This document shows, piece by piece, positions 9,845 through 20,600 of a DNA stretch of 46,865 nt; the first letter of the stretch is position 1; each line of letters opens with the position of its first letter. The notes beneath the pieces were generated by a model. That model saw nothing but the letters and a program-made list of their open reading frames with translations. It ran no database searches and had not been told where the DNA came from. Made by a program: the position numbers and the translations under genes. This DNA is from Bacillota bacterium (GTDB lineage Bacteria > Bacteroidota > Bacteroidia > Bacteroidales > Bacteroidaceae): positions 1-46,865 of the forward strand of contig JAMPFD010000016.1 of NCBI GenBank assembly GCA_023664625.1, in the 5' to 3' direction.

Positions 9845-10393
9845 ATGGTTCGAAAACTTCTGACAACCATGCTTCTCCTGTCTTCCATATCTGCGGAAGC
9901 GCAGGAAAATGCAGTATGTGACAGTGTGAGCAATACAGCGAAGCCTGACCTTTGTGGAATAATTTCCAATCAGCTCACACACGTTCCACAGAGCGGAGCA
10001 TGCATATCCATGAGCAACGGGAAGAGAGTCACAACGGCATGGGACGGCAGATACAGCATCACCGACACACTGTTCACGACGGCAAGCATCACGAAACGCG
10101 GGTTCCTCACACGCAACCTCCGGCGTGACGAGTTCACGGACACGCTGTTCCTGATTCCCGCCGCCCACGGCATCGCAGAAGTGACGGTATGGGGCAAGCG
10201 CGGCAGCAACGCCCGTTTCTTCACACCGATGTCGAAGATTGACGCTGAGCTGGCGGAAATCGGCGGCAACCTCGGATTCAACGCTCTCGGGTTCCTGATG
10301 CTTGCGGCACAAAAACTGAAAATCATTCCTAAGCCGGGAGAGAAGAGAAGAAAGCGGGAGGAGAAGCACCGCTCCGTAATCGAGCACTACTGA
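9845..10393 (+). CDS. Exported protein with a carboxypeptidase-regulatory-like domain
   Basis: A 182-residue protein with a short signal peptide (cleavage likely after AEAQ, near residue 20). Residues about 35-120 have the layout of a CarboxypepD_reg-like beta-sandwich: a start like DLCGIISN, a GKRVTTAWDGRYSI turn, then a strand series ending in EVTVWGKRG. In Bacteroidetes this domain usually caps TonB-dependent receptors or surface proteins. Here it stands alone with a basic C-terminal tail (KPGEKRRKREEK). The partner is unknown. A -7 promoter element lies just upstream. I assign no function beyond probable envelope location. Confidence 0.7.
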   Translation: MVRKLLTTMLLLSSISAEAQENAVCDSVSNTAKPDLCGIISNQLTHVPQSGACISMSNGKRVTTAWDGRYSITDTLFTTASITKRGFLTRNLRRDEFTDTLFLIPAAHGIAEVTVWGKRGSNARFFTPMSKIDAELAEIGGNLGFNALGFLMLAAQKLKIIPKPGEKRRKREEKHRSVIEHY

Positions 10394-10457
10394 CTGTGCT
10401 TCCGCAAACTCATGCCGAGACGGATTATGCCGCGGGGCTTCTTTTTTCAAGGCTGAC

Positions 10458-10483
10458 ATGCCGGACGGCCGCCGCCCCGGCAT
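10458..10483. repeat. Inverted repeat ATGCCGG/CCGGCAT
   Basis: A perfect 7-bp stem (10458-10464 with 10477-10483) with a GC-rich 12-base loop, about 65 bases past the stop at 10393. Neither strand has a clear U-run after it, so its role as a terminator is doubtful. Confidence 0.4.
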
Positions 10484-10550
10484 ACGCCATTCCTGACGGG
10501 AAACCATACGGACGGCAACTTTGTGTTGCTTAAGCAAACAGCTGTCGGGA

Positions 10551-10710
10551 ATTTGGTTATACTTCAAACGCAATTATTTTTCAGCCGGTCAGTATGCGGA
10601 ACAGAAGGAGCGATACGGGCATTGTGACTGAATGTCAAACATAAAGGCGACAAAAAAAATAATTTTCGGAAAGAAAATATTCTATTATAAAATGATTTAC
10701 AATAGTTACT
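10551..10710 (+). repeat. Diverged ~160-bp direct repeat, copy 1 (upstream of the MATE gene)
   Basis: Aligns by eye with 12366-12523 in the same orientation at roughly two-thirds to three-quarters identity. Shared blocks include GGCATTGTGACTGA, CGACAAAAAA, TTTTCG, TATTATAAAA and AGTTACT. It ends just before the MATE start codon at 10727, so it must hold or replace that gene's promoter region. No TAnnTTTG motif is seen inside. Confidence 0.7.
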
Positions 10711-10726
10711 CATAACCTCAGCGGTA

Positions 10727-12124
10727 ATGAACAAGAGACAGACGATGAACAACAACAGAGATTCTTTAGACTTTTCAAAAGAGCCGGTGGAACGACTGTT
10801 CCGGAAAATGTTCTTTCCGACACTCATCGGCATGGTGTCAATGGTTGTGCTGAACATCACCGACGGAGCCTTCGTGGGGCACGGTGTCGGCAGCGATGCC
10901 TTGGCAGCAGTGAATATTGTGGCACCGTTGTACATGATTATCAGCGGAATAGGACTGATGTTCGGAATAGGCGGCAGCGTAGTGGCGAGCATACATCTCT
11001 CGAAAGGAAATGTCAAGGCTGCCAACATAAACCTCACGCAAAGCGTCCTTGCAAGCATAGCCACAGGCGTCATTCTCGGAGCCTTGGTGTTCGCGTTCCA
11101 GAGGGAGACGTGCCTGCTGTTCGGATGTTCGGAAGCCCTGCTGCCCCTTGCCTGCTCGTACATCAGGTGGGTGGCGGTGCTGGCTCCGTTCAACATGTTC
11201 GGCATGACGGGAATGTTCATGGTGCGGCTTGACGGGAGACCGAAGTTCGCAATGACCGTAAACTGCTCCATAGCGGCACTGAACATACTCCTTGACTACC
11301 TCCTTGTCTTCCCCATGGGCATGGGACTGGAAGGCGCAGCGATAGCCACCACCACGGCATTTGCCTCCGGCTGTATCCCGCTGGCATGGTTTCTGCTGAC
11401 ACAGACGAAGACCGTGCGCTTCCGCAGATTAAAGACAAGCCGCACAAGTCTGGGACTTACGGCACGTAACCTTGGCTACCAGATGAAGATTGGTGCTTCC
11501 GGACTTTTCGGGGAACTGGCTTTGGCATCAACGATGATTGTGGGCAACTACGTATTCATCCACTATCTGGGCGAAGACGGTGTGGCGGCGTTCTCCGTAG
11601 GATGCTACTGTCTTCCGATTGTCTTTATGGTCGGCAACGCCATTGTGCAGAGCGTACAGCCCATAGTGAGCTTTGCCCACGGCATGAAGAACGGGGAGCG
11701 TCTTGCCGGAGCACGGCGCATAGCTTTCGGAACAGCCGGTGTAACGGGGGTATTGGGCATGCTTGCAATATGGCTCGGGGCAAGCGTCATCGCCATAACG
11801 TTCATGGAGCCGGACTGTCATGCCTACGAACTGTGCCGCGACGGACTGCCTTACTATTCTCCGGCGTTCCTGTTCATTGCCTTAAACGTAGTGGCCATAG
11901 GTTATCTGCAGAGCGTCGAGGAAGCACGGAAGGCAATGATTTTCACGGCGTTGAGAGGTTTTGTATTTTCCATCCCGTGTTTCATACTGCTCCCGATGGT
12001 AATCGGTGAGAACGGAACATGGCTCGCCCTGCCTCTTGCTGAAGCAATGACAACGGCGGTGATGCTCATAACCGTAAAGGCAAGATGCAGCAGAGACAAC
12101 CGTCAGACAGCTGCAGGAAAGTAG
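10727..12124 (+). CDS. MATE family multidrug/cation antiporter
   Basis: Inner-membrane efflux transporter of the MATE superfamily (MepA/DinF-like branch), 465 residues with about twelve predicted membrane helices in two homologous bundles. The N-terminal bundle begins PVERLFRKMFFPTLIGMVSM and contains the typical TDGAFVGHGVGSDALAAVNI segment. The second bundle has the equivalent EDGVAAFSVGCYCLPIVFM segment. Substrate cannot be told from sequence. An ATG at 10745 (six codons in) is an alternative start. The gene is bracketed by two diverged direct repeats and has no same-strand neighbour close enough for an operon. Confidence 0.93.
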   Translation: MNKRQTMNNNRDSLDFSKEPVERLFRKMFFPTLIGMVSMVVLNITDGAFVGHGVGSDALAAVNIVAPLYMIISGIGLMFGIGGSVVASIHLSKGNVKAANINLTQSVLASIATGVILGALVFAFQRETCLLFGCSEALLPLACSYIRWVAVLAPFNMFGMTGMFMVRLDGRPKFAMTVNCSIAALNILLDYLLVFPMGMGLEGAAIATTTAFASGCIPLAWFLLTQTKTVRFRRLKTSRTSLGLTARNLGYQMKIGASGLFGELALASTMIVGNYVFIHYLGEDGVAAFSVGCYCLPIVFMVGNAIVQSVQPIVSFAHGMKNGERLAGARRIAFGTAGVTGVLGMLAIWLGASVIAITFMEPDCHAYELCRDGLPYYSPAFLFIALNVVAIGYLQSVEEARKAMIFTALRGFVFSIPCFILLPMVIGENGTWLALPLAEAMTTAVMLITVKARCSRDNRQTAAGK

Positions 12125-12287
12125 CTGACACGAAAATCACGGTTATCCTTCATACGGTTAAGCAAGCAAAAAGAGAAAGAAGGCCAAGTCTTGACGACGG
12201 ACCGATTAACTGCAAAATAATATCCGACAGCCAACTGAATGGCACTCACGGCTATTCTGCCGTCATGAAGCCATTGTGCTGAGTAAA

Positions 12288-12332
12288 ATGTCCAAGGGCA
12301 CGCAACAGAAATTGTTGCGCGCCCTTGGACAT
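12288..12332. repeat. 45-base near-perfect hairpin
   Basis: Arms 12288-12307 and 12313-12332 pair over 20 positions with one A-C mismatch, around a 5-base loop (GAAAT). The outer 12 bp are ATGTCCAAGGGC against GCCCTTGGACAT. It lies 164 bases downstream of the MATE stop and about 35 bases before repeat copy 2. A U-run is lacking on both strands, which disfavours a simple terminator. Confidence 0.85.
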
Positions 12333-12365
12333 ATAGTAAGGTTGGAAAAGGCAAGTAAATGTTGA

Positions 12366-12523
12366 AAATTGGTTTATACCAAAAACGCAGTTGCTTTTCA
12401 GGCGGTTAGTGCACGGAACCGAAGGGACAATGCAGGCATTGTGACTGAGTGACAAGCACCAAACGACAAAAAAGAACAAGTTTTCGTGAGAACATATATA
12501 TTATAAAACAATTCTCAACAGTT
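12366..12523 (+). repeat. Diverged ~160-bp direct repeat, copy 2 (downstream of the MATE gene)
   Basis: Second copy of the element at 10551-10710, same orientation. It ends next to the ddh stop codon (12532-12534), so it fills most of the space between the convergent MATE and ddh genes. Unlike copy 1 it has a long hairpin just to its left. Confidence 0.7.
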
Positions 12524-12531
12524 ACTTGTCA

Positions 12532-13431
12532 TTAGACAAGATGTCCGATAATACTCTCACGGTCGCCAGGCAGATAGTCAATGACCGGAATCTCAACCAT
12601 TGTGTAGCATCCCGGCTGCTGACGCATTGAGGCGCGTGCTACATTGACAAGCACCTGGGCTGTCAAGGCCGGATTGTTTATCTTCATGTTGAATTCGAAC
12701 AACTGGTTATGAGTCTTGCCGGACACGCCCTTACGGGTGAGATTGACACCATGACCGACATCGTTGAGGGCATCTACGCTCTCGACCTGGAAGACATGGG
12801 TCTCGTCATTGGCGAAGTACGGGTCGGTCTTGATTGCATTTACGACTTCATCAAACACGGCACCGTCCTCAAGCTCAACGTACACCATACGGCGGTGTAT
12901 GCCCTCACCTACGGGAATTGTCATTGAAAGGGCATCCTTAACCCCAGCCTTGGAACGCACGCACACAGAGTGGCCCATGGAGCGGCCCGGACCAAAGTTT
13001 GTGTAAGACAGGCCTTTAGGTGCGAGAGACTCCATCAGTGTGCGTACCACTGAGTCTGAACCCGGATCCCATCCTGCCGCTATCACACTGACAGTTCCGG
13101 TCTCCTTGTTCACCTTGTCAAGAGTACGGCGATACTCGACTATAGAGCCGTGAATATCAAACGAATCCACTGTGTTTATACCGAGCGGGAGAATCTGCTT
13201 GGCATATTCCTCACAGGAACGTGTCGGAGTGGCGAGAATGGCAACGTCCACCTTACCTAAATCCTTGATATCCTTAACAACTTTATAGTCAGAAATTTCC
13301 TTCGGACACTCCTCCGCTCCGTTGCGGCGGACGATACCTGCAATTTCAAAATCCTCTGCTGCTTCAAGAGCCTCGACGGTGAAGCGGCCTATGTTTCCGT
13401 AACCTACTACGGCAGCTCTGATTTTTCCCAT
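12532..13431 (-). CDS. ddh: meso-Diaminopimelate D-dehydrogenase
   Basis: Cytoplasmic NADPH enzyme that interconverts tetrahydrodipicolinate plus ammonia and meso-diaminopimelate, a one-step shortcut in lysine and peptidoglycan precursor synthesis. At 299 residues it fits the family (about 300-330). It shows the N-terminal Rossmann motif GYGNIGR near residue 10, the ATPTRS segment, the family-typical AAGWDPGSDS region, and GPGRSMGHSV. It stands alone on the minus strand between the MATE gene (convergent) and ruvA (divergent). asd, an earlier enzyme of the same pathway, lies about 10 kb to the left. Confidence 0.95.
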   Translation of the reverse strand: MGKIRAAVVGYGNIGRFTVEALEAAEDFEIAGIVRRNGAEECPKEISDYKVVKDIKDLGKVDVAILATPTRSCEEYAKQILPLGINTVDSFDIHGSIVEYRRTLDKVNKETGTVSVIAAGWDPGSDSVVRTLMESLAPKGLSYTNFGPGRSMGHSVCVRSKAGVKDALSMTIPVGEGIHRRMVYVELEDGAVFDEVVNAIKTDPYFANDETHVFQVESVDALNDVGHGVNLTRKGVSGKTHNQLFEFNMKINNPALTAQVLVNVARASMRQQPGCYTMVEIPVIDYLPGDRESIIGHLV

Positions 13432-13448
13432 ATTTTTTGTTTGTTTTA

Positions 13449-13496
13449 ATGATTAATCATATTCATTTTTGTTACGCTCTGCAATACGGAGCGTAA
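13449..13496. promoter_or_regulatory. Two inverted repeats in the ddh 5' leader
   Basis: A 12-base perfect palindrome ATGATTAATCAT at 13449-13460 lies 18 bases upstream of the ddh start. TTACGCTC at 13472-13479 pairs with GAGCGTAA at 13489-13496. Both lie between the -7 element (13572-13579) and the start codon, so they would be in the transcript or act as operators. Function is inferred only. Confidence 0.4.
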
Positions 13497-13571
13497 TCAT
13501 GCATAATTCCATTTTACTCGCATACGCGGCAGAATAATGGCTTTATGTAAGCCTTTAATGGTTTTCGGATG

Positions 13572-13579
13572 CAAAATTA
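13572..13579 (-). promoter_or_regulatory. -7 element for ddh
   Basis: Minus-strand TAATTTTG (TAnnTTTG), about 140 bases upstream of the ddh start. The -33 element is not clear. Confidence 0.45.
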
Positions 13580-13688
13580 GCAATAATTATCGGGAATTCT
13601 TACCATTTGTCCGTTTTCTTTTCCCGAGTAATATTATTTAACACAAATATCCGTTTCCGATACAATAAACGGGGTTCACATACGTTAT

Positions 13689-13696
13689 TATTTTTG
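13689..13696 (+). promoter_or_regulatory. -7 element for ruvA
   Basis: TATTTTTG (TAnnTTTG), ending 28 bases before the ruvA start codon at 13725. No convincing TTTG at -33. Confidence 0.4.
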
Positions 13697-13724
13697 TACA
13701 CACGTATTAAATATAGAGGAAATC

Positions 13725-14366
13725 ATGATTGAATATATAAAAGGCGAACTGACAGAACTGACCCCTGCAATGGCCGTCATAGAGGCAGGCGGAGTGGGTT
13801 ACGGACTGTGCATAACCTTGAATACATACACCTCGCTGCAAGGCATAAGGAACACGGACGGCAACAATGATGTCAAACTTTATGTCCATGAACAGCTTGT
13901 CACCGGAGGAAGGGACGATTCTTTCACCCTATATGGTTTTTCCAGCAGGCAGGAGAGGGAACTTTACCGTCTGCTGATAACTGTCAACGGTGTCGGAGGC
14001 AACACGGCCCGTATGATTCTTTCCGCCACCACGCCTGGAGATCTATGCAACACCATAGCAAGCGGCAACGAGAAAATGCTGAAAACCGTAAAGGGCATCG
14101 GACCGAAGGCGGCACAGAGAATCATACTTGAGCTGAGGGACAAAATCGTTTCGCTCGGAATAACAGATGAGCTGCATGCGAGTGCCGGTACTGACGGTGC
14201 GGCAACGACGGTCAATGCCGAAATACGGGACGAGGCTGTCGCCGCACTGACGGCTCTCGGCTTCTCCCCTGCCCCGTCGGCAAAGGCCGTCACGGAAATC
14301 CTGAAAGAGAATCCTGACGTTCCTGTGGAACAGGTTATCAAGATTGCATTGAAAATGATAAAGTAA
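13725..14366 (+). CDS. ruvA: Holliday junction branch migration protein RuvA
   Basis: DNA-binding subunit that forms tetramers on Holliday junctions and loads the RuvB motor during recombinational repair. At 213 residues it is of normal length. The N-terminal OB fold starts [20 protein letters not shown]. Two helix-hairpin-helix motifs follow ([15 protein letters not shown] and [15 protein letters not shown]). The C-terminal RuvB-interacting domain ([13 protein letters not shown]) is present. The ATG at 13725 is well supported by the conserved first residues. It lies upstream of sprA, an order I recall from other Bacteroidetes. A TAnnTTTG element lies upstream. Confidence 0.97.
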   Translation: MIEYIKGELTELTPAMAVIEAGGVGYGLCITLNTYTSLQGIRNTDGNNDVKLYVHEQLVTGGRDDSFTLYGFSSRQERELYRLLITVNGVGGNTARMILSATTPGDLCNTIASGNEKMLKTVKGIGPKAAQRIILELRDKIVSLGITDELHASAGTDGAATTVNAEIRDEAVAALTALGFSPAPSAKAVTEILKENPDVPVEQVIKIALKMIK

Positions 14367-14382
14367 GTAATGGCGTGACAGA

Positions 14383-14411
14383 AGATATCCGCCGGGCCGG
14401 TTCTTTTTTTT
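14383..14411 (+). terminator. Possible terminator after ruvA
   Basis: A weak GC-rich stem (around CCGCCGGGCCGG) is followed by eight consecutive T at 14404-14411. The U-run is good but the stem is poor. Confidence 0.35.
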
Positions 14412-14620
14412 GTTATCAGGGACTTTGAACAAGAAAGTGCACAGGATTGCATGACTGAAAATGAAGTTCATAGCATCAAAAAAAAGACATACCGGGACGT
14501 AAAATAGAAATAATCACGGAAGTTTATGTTTTTCCATTACCGAGTGAGCAATATCACTTCCCGACTTGAAAGCATAATAAAACAAACCGTTAAGCTCACT
14601 TACATAAAAGCAATTCCGGC
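14412..14620 (+). other. Upstream region of sprA
   Basis: About 210 bases between the ruvA terminator region and the sprA start. I see no exact TAnnTTTG promoter; the nearest resemblance is TATGTTTT at about 14525. An in-frame TAA at 14591 limits how far upstream sprA can begin. Confidence 0.4.
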
Positions 14621-17600
14621 TTGAACAAACTGAGAAATATTGCCACATGGATAGTCGCCAGCGCATTTACAGTGCTGACAGGATATGCCATGACCATGCC
14701 ACAGGCAGCAAGGCAACAGGACAAGGATAACAACGGCAAGGACAAAAAGGACTCGCTGACGACAAAACTTGACGAAATTCTCGTCATTGACACAGAGGAG
14801 ATTCCTGACTCCCTGCTTAATCCAAGATGGAGAATACAGAAGACAATCCCTGCAACTTTTGAAGATCTCAAACAGGGTTCTGCTGACCTTAAACGTCCTG
14901 AGAACCTTGAGCAGAAAGTCGAGTATAACGATTCCATAGACCGATATGTAATCGGATACAAGATGGGCGGTACGTACATCGATGCTCCGATGATGCTTAC
15001 GCTTGACGAATATCTGAATTATATCGGCAAGGAACAGCGTGCTAAATACTATAAAGAGAAGAATTCTGAGATCTTTGAGCAGAAAGGTAAAGAAAAATTT
15101 GATTTCACCGACATGCACTTTGACCTCGGGCCTGCGGAGAAAATCTTCGGTCCGGGCGGTGTGAGAATAAAGACCCAAGGTACGGCGGAACTGCGGTTCG
15201 GAGCAACGGTGAAGAAGATTGACAACCCGTCTCTCCCAATACGCAACCGTAAGACGACTTCTATTGACTTTGACGAGAAAATCAATGTCAACGTGACCGG
15301 AAAGGTCGGTGACAAGGTTAACATGGGACTCAGCTACAACACTGACGCGACCTTCAACTTCGACCAGCAGAACATCAAACTGAAATATGAGGGCAAAGAG
15401 GATGAAATCATCAAGTTGGTTGAAGCCGGCAACGTATCCTTCCCTTCAAATTCCTCACTCGTACAGGGTGCGTCCTCACTGTTCGGCATCCGCACCGACC
15501 TGCAGTTCGGCAGGCTGAAGCTGCAGACCGTATTGTCACAAAAGAAGTCTAACTCGTCAAGCGTAAGCTCAAAGGGCGGCGTGCAGCTGACACCGTTTGA
15601 GATTGACGTGGCGGACTATGAGGAGAACCGTCACTTCTTCCTCTCAAATTTCTTCCGCGCACAGTATGACAAGGGCATGGCATCCTTGCCGAACATTACT
15701 ACGGGAGTGAAGATTAACCGTGTGGAGGTATGGGTGACCAACAAGTCCGGCGCAACGACAAACACACGCAACGTCATTGCTCTCACAGACCTTGGCGAGG
15801 CACAGAAAATAAGCAATAACGTGTGGGGTGGCGACATGGGCAACGACGTACCGTCAAGCAATGCCGCAAACTCCGAGTACGCTACAATGGCCGGTACGCT
15901 GCAGGCGGCGCGTGACATAGACCTCACGTCCTCAACCCTTGACGGATACAACCTTGTGGGCGGCGCGGACTACGAGAAAATAGAGCGTGCAAGACAACTA
16001 TCCTCATCGGAATATACCATCAACCAGTATCTTGGATACATCTCTCTGAAAACAACACTGCAGACAGACCAGGTCCTTGCCGTGGCATACGAATATACAT
16101 ACGGCGGCCAGACGTATCAGGTCGGAGAGTTTGCGGCTGACCAGCCGGACAATTCCAAGGCTCTTTTTGTCAAGTCTCTTAAGAATACGGCTAACAACCC
16201 TCAACAGGGCAACTGGCCGCTGATGATGAAAAACGTCTATTACCTTGCGTCAAGCGTGGAGAAAACAAAGTTCCGGCTTGATGTGAAGTTCCAGTCCGAC
16301 TCGGCCGGGGTGTATCTTACGTATATCCCGGAGCAACAAGTGAAAGGCACGCCACTGGTGAAACTTCTCGGTGCTGACCGTCTTGACAACAACAACAAGG
16401 CTCACTCTAACGGATATTTTGACTTCGTGGAGGGCTATACCGTAAGCAACGGCAGGGTTTTCTTCCCTAAAGTGGAGCCTTTCGGAAGCTATATCTATGA
16501 GACACTGAGGAATGCCGGCGTGCCAAATCCAGAGAGGTACGCATATACAGAGCTTTATGACTCCACAAAAACCATCGCCAAACAAATAGCGGAGAAAGAC
16601 AAGTATATTCTCACGGGACAGTTCAAAGGTACGTCATCCAATGTCATCTCGCTCGGGGCATATAATGTTCCGCGTGGCTCAGTGATTGTCACGGCAGGAG
16701 GAGTGGTCCTCACGGAAGGTTCAGACTACTCAGTCGATTATGCCGCCGGAGAGGTTACAATCCTTAATCAGAGTATTGTAGACGCAGGAACGAACATCAA
16801 TGTTTCCCTGGAAAGCGACACAGACTACGGACAACAGAGAAAGACCATGGTCGGTATTAACTGGGAATACGAATTCTCTAAGAACTTTCAGATGTCCGGA
16901 ACATTCCAGCATCTTTCCGAACAGGCACTGACGACCAAAGTGACAATGGGTTCGGAACCGCTGAAAAACACTCTTTGGGGTGTCAACCTGAACTGGAAAA
17001 AGGAGTCACAGTGGCTTACCAATATCCTTGACAAGTTGCCTTTCCTGCATCTTACGGCACCGTCATCAATACAAATTTCAGCGGAATTCGCACAACTTAT
17101 TGCCGGAACCGCAAGCGGAACGCAGGACAACGCCTCTTACCTTGACGACTTTGAGAATGCCACGAACAAGATTGACGTATCCACTCCTACCTCGTGGACA
17201 CTGTCAAGTGTGCCGTCAATGTTCGAGGAGCAGAAAGACAAGACTACTCTCGCAAGCGGATTCAACCGCTCATTGCTGGCATGGTACAACATTGATCCTC
17301 TCTTCACAAGACAGGGCTCCTCACTTACCCCGGGACATATAAAGGGCGATCTAGCACAGCTTTCCAACCATTACGTCCGCGAAGTGTATGTCAGCGAACT
17401 CTTCCCCAACCGTGATCAGAGTACCTATAACGGAGCGACAAGCACGCTGCCGGTACTGAACCTCGCCTATTATCCTGACGAACGTGGCCCATATAACTTT
17501 ACGACGGCACTTGACAACAAGGGCAGACTGGCCATGCCTAAGCGAAGTTGGGGCGGCATGATGAGAAAACTTGACACATCAGACTTTGAAACTGCCAACG

Positions 17601-20600
17601 TCGAATATATAGAATTCTGGATGCTTGACCCTTTCATCAACACTCCGAACGGACACGCTGACGTACAGGGAATGGGAGGAGACATGTACTTTAACCTCGG
17701 TGAAGTCAGCGAGGACATCCTTCGTGACGGCAAGAAATTCTATGAGAGCGGCATGCCTACCGACGACTCACAGGCTTTCACAACCACACAATGGGGCAAG
17801 ATTCCGACACAGGCTGCCGTGACGTATGCCTTCTCTACGGCATCGGGAACAAGACACCTGCAGGACGTAGGATACAACGGTCTGACAGATGAAGAGGAGC
17901 GTACATTCGAAGGATACCGCACTTTCCTCGACTATGTAAATACGGCATATAGCGGAAACGACTCTGTATATAACGCCATCATGAACGATCCGGCAAATGA
18001 TGACTATCAGTATTTCCGCAGTTCTCAGTTCGACAATGCCCAAACCCCAATCCTAGAACGCTACAAACGCATAAACAACCCTCAGGGCAACTCTCCTGAT
18101 TCAGACCAGAGAACTGAAGGATATGACACGTCATACAAGACTACTCCTGATGTAGAGGACATCAATCAGGACTTCACACTGAACGAATACGAGAAATACT
18201 ACCAATACCATATCTCACTGCGGCCTGAGGATATGGAAGTGGGACAGAACTTCATCGTGGACAAGCGCGTGGCTTCCCCACCGCTCAGAAACAGTGACAG
18301 AGAACAGGTTACATGGTACCTGTTCCGCATTCCTCTGCGAGAATACGAGAGCAAGACCGGGTCAATCTCTGACTTTACGTCAATAAGGTTCATGCGTATG
18401 TTCCTTACCAATTTCGAGAAACCTGTCATTGTGCGCCTCGGAACGCTTGACCTCGTCCGCGGAGAATGGCGTGTCTATGAACAGAATCTTGAGAACTCAG
18501 CCTCAACGGGAACACTCGCAGTCAGTGCTGTCAATATTGAAGAGAACAATGACAAGACTCCTGTCAACTACGTTCTGCCACCGGGAATATCCCGCGTCGT
18601 AGACCCTTCACAGCCACAGCTGACAGAAAATAACGAGCAGGCTCTGTCAATGACACTTACCAACATGGCTCCCGGCGAGTCAAAGTGCGTATATAAGAAT
18701 ATGTATCTCGACATGCGCTACTATAAACATCTGCAGATGTTCACACATGCACATGCCTTTGAGGCCGACCATACCGACCTCGAGAACAACCAACTGGCAC
18801 TCTTCGTACGCGTAGGCTCTGACTACAAGTCCAATTTCTATGAATACGAGATACCTCTAAAACTTACTCCAGAAGGACACTATGACACATATTCCACAGA
18901 GCAGTGCCGCCTTGTATGGCCAGAGGAGAATATGCTTGACATAGACCTCAGCGTGTTCACGTCCATAAAAAAAGAACGCAACAAAACAGGAAGGGCGTAT
19001 AACAAGCTGTTTACTGCGTACGATCCGGACAATCCCAAGAACAAAGTGTCTATCATGGGCAACCCGACTCTCGGAGAAGTGAAGACCATGATCATAGGTG
19101 TCCGTAACCTTTCATCCTCCACAAAGTCAGGAGAAGTCTGGGTCAACGAGCTGCGTCTCAAGGAGACTGAGAACTCCGGAGGATGGGCTGCACAGGGGAA
19201 CATGAACCTGCAACTGTCAGACCTCGGTACCGTCAACATCAACGGGAAGCACACCTCCGCAGGTTTCGGCGGTCTGGAGCAGGGCGTTACACAACGTTCC
19301 ACTGACGATTTCACGACATATTCCTTAACAGCTAATGTGGAACTCGGCAAGTTCTTCCCTGACAAAGCTAAGGTTTCCGTACCCGTCTACTATAGCATGA
19401 CAAAGGAAAAGACATCACCGAAATACAATCCGTTGGACACCGACATGGAACTCAAGGACGCTCTTGATGCCGAACCTGACAAACATCGCAGGGATTCAAT
19501 AGAGAGCATTGCCGTGACAAAGATCACGAACACCAACTTCTCTGTCTCCAACGCACGTGTCGGCATATCCACGAAGGGCCATCCGATGCCGTATGACCCT
19601 GCAAACTTCTCATTCTCATACAGCCATTCACATACACATAAACAAGGCGAGACGACCATCTACGAGAACGAAGACAACTGGCGAGGCTCACTGAACTACT
19701 CATGGAGCCCAGTCTATAAGCCACTGGAACCGTTCAAAAAAATCAAGTCAAAGTCCAAATATTTTGACATTCTGAAACGTTTCGGACTGAATTGGCTGCC
19801 GCAGTCTGTCGCATTCAATACAGAAATGACAAGATCTTACTACGAATTGCAGGAGCGCGACATGGATGCCATGGAAAGTTCGCAACTTCCACTGACGTTC
19901 AGCTCGCAGTTCCTGTGGAACCGTGACTTCTCGCTGCGTTGGGATTTGACAAAGAACCTGCATTTCAATTTCCAGTCAGCTACACACGCTGAGATAGAAG
20001 AGCCATACACTGCCGTGAACAAAGATCTCTACCCGGAGCAATACCAGGCATGGAAAGACTCCGTATGGACGAGCATAAAGCACTTCGGCACTCCTCTTGA
20101 CTACAGTCAGAACGTAAGTGCATCATACCGGCTGCCTCTGAACCTCATACCAATCTTCGACTGGCTCACTGCCGACGGCAGCTACTCCTCAACGTACAAC
20201 TGGGTGCGCGGCACGGAACTTGAGGACGGAACGTCGCTCGGAAACACAGTAGCGATGAACAGGACCTATTCCCTCAACGGCACATTTGCAATGGAAAAGC
20301 TGTATAATCACGTACCATTCCTTAAGAAAACCAACGACAGGTTCAACCGCAGCATTAAGCGGGACAGCAGCAGGAACAACAAGGCGAAGGGTACAAGCAG
20401 CAAGAATAACAGAAAGAATGCAAAGGATTCCAAGAACGATCCAAAGACACAGCTTCCCAAAAACAAGAACTCTGTCGAGAAAGAACTTACACTCTATCCA
20501 GACAGTTCAATAGAGTTCTCACACGGAAAGAACTCAAAACGCCTCATCGTCACCGCGAAATCCAAAGACGGAAAGCTTGTTCCCATAAAGTTCAAGAAGA

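Noticed and set aside
10564..11286. A 240-codon minus-strand open frame
   Set aside because: It is antisense to the MATE gene, and its end is a translation of the ~160-bp repeat, which explains why similar residues appear in a frame at 12252-12479.
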